Shown here: positions 14,713-14,921 of the stretch, one piece after another
How the letters are laid out: the number at the start of each line of letters is the position of its first letter
How positions within the stretch are numbered: the stretch's first letter is position 1
Assembly (NCBI GenBank): GCA_027577415.1
Contig: JANBQS010000595.1
Location: 1 to 14,921 of the forward strand
Direction of reading: 5' to 3'
Length of the DNA stretch: 14,921 nt
Source: Coemansia sp. RSA 922
Taxonomy: Eukaryota; Kickxellomycota; Kickxellomycetes; Kickxellales; Kickxellaceae
The notes under the pieces: model-generated
What the model saw: the letters and a program-made list of their open reading frames with translations, nothing else
The model's database searches: none
What the model was told of the DNA's origin: nothing
Translations under genes and position numbers: made by a program

Positions 14713-14921
14713 ATGGCCAAGCCCAATATCGACTTTTCAAAGCTCACGACTACTCTGACGCAGACTCCCAAAGAGCTGTTGGACCAGAGCGAGCTAAAGT
14801 TCGGCAAGTACTTTACCGACCACATGCTATGCATCAAGTACACGGAGGATAACGGTTGGGAGGCACCCGAGATCATGCCATACGGACCTCTCGCCATCGA
14901 CCCAGCGGCATTTGTCCTTAA
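14713..14921 (+). CDS. Branched-chain amino-acid aminotransferase, N-terminal part (runs off the window)
   Basis: Sixty-nine codons are visible and the gene continues past the window. ELKFGKYFTDHMLCIKYTED (27-46), then GWEAPEIMPYGPLAIDPAAF (48-67), matches the conserved N-terminus of fungal and animal BCAT enzymes (fold-type IV PLP aminotransferases), which convert leucine, isoleucine and valine to their 2-oxo acids with 2-oxoglutarate. The catalytic lysine lies further on and is not seen. The ATG is in a strong context (ACAATGG). Only about 28 residues precede the conserved block, and they do not look like a mitochondrial presequence, so this resembles a cytosolic (Bat2-type) form; a spliced alternative first exon cannot be excluded. 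Regulatory candidates upstream are a TATA box at 14604 and GATA sites at 14449-14472. Confidence 0.9.
   Translation, partial: MAKPNIDFSKLTTTLTQTPKELLDQSELKFGKYFTDHMLCIKYTEDNGWEAPEIMPYGPLAIDPAAFVL

Noticed and set aside
14418..14897. 159-codon minus-strand frame opposite the aminotransferase start
   Set aside because: It is antisense to a recognised conserved N-terminus and spans its promoter; no domain of its own.

Overview
This is a stretch of eukaryotic nuclear DNA, most likely from an early-diverging fungus. The genes are single-exon and compact. They have TATA boxes, pyrimidine-rich leaders and A/T-rich 3' ends, and lie on both strands with no operons or Shine-Dalgarno sites. An animal-type diacylglycerol kinase, an F-box/leucine-rich-repeat protein with a decayed neighbour copy, and a run of DUF4112-like membrane proteins together suggest a Kickxellomycotina-like lineage (Coemansia and relatives). 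That placement is inference and was not tested by any search.

Layout, left to right. 1-824: non-coding upstream DNA with a cluster of CTTGGCA motifs and a TATA box. 825-3227 (+): GC-rich diacylglycerol kinase of 800 aa. 3249-3707 (-): Dap1/PGRMC-type haem-binding protein, convergent with the kinase and only 21 bp away. 3905-4156 (-): small secreted six-cysteine chitin-binding (CBM14) protein. 4157-4826: intergenic DNA with a 68-bp imperfect tandem repeat and a TATA box. 4827-5210 (+): unrecognised 127-aa protein. 5419-6126 (-), with an out-of-frame upstream piece to 6229: the C-terminal half of a Tdp1-like phosphodiesterase that lacks catalytic motif 1 and has Asp in place of the motif 2 His. 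7031-8773 (-): F-box/LRR protein. 8891-9120 (-): decayed copy of that gene's C-terminus.

The right half, 9221-13086, is a head-to-tail array on the minus strand of three divergent two-hydrophobic-segment proteins (DUF4112-like) with disordered Ser/Pro-rich tails. Two perfect 16-bp palindromes lie between the first two. About 13480-14428 (+) holds a gag-like retroelement remnant with no pol. The window ends inside the start of a branched-chain amino-acid aminotransferase gene (14713 onward, +), whose promoter carries an inverted pair of GATA sites.

The genes do not form one pathway. The kinase (phospholipid signalling) and Dap1-like protein (sterol/haem) are housekeeping lipid genes and the aminotransferase is housekeeping amino-acid metabolism. 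Between them lie fast-evolving families (F-box, DUF4112-like, CBM14, Tdp1-like fragment, gag remnant). Nothing resembling a bacterial-style defence system, CRISPR array, tRNA or rRNA was seen.
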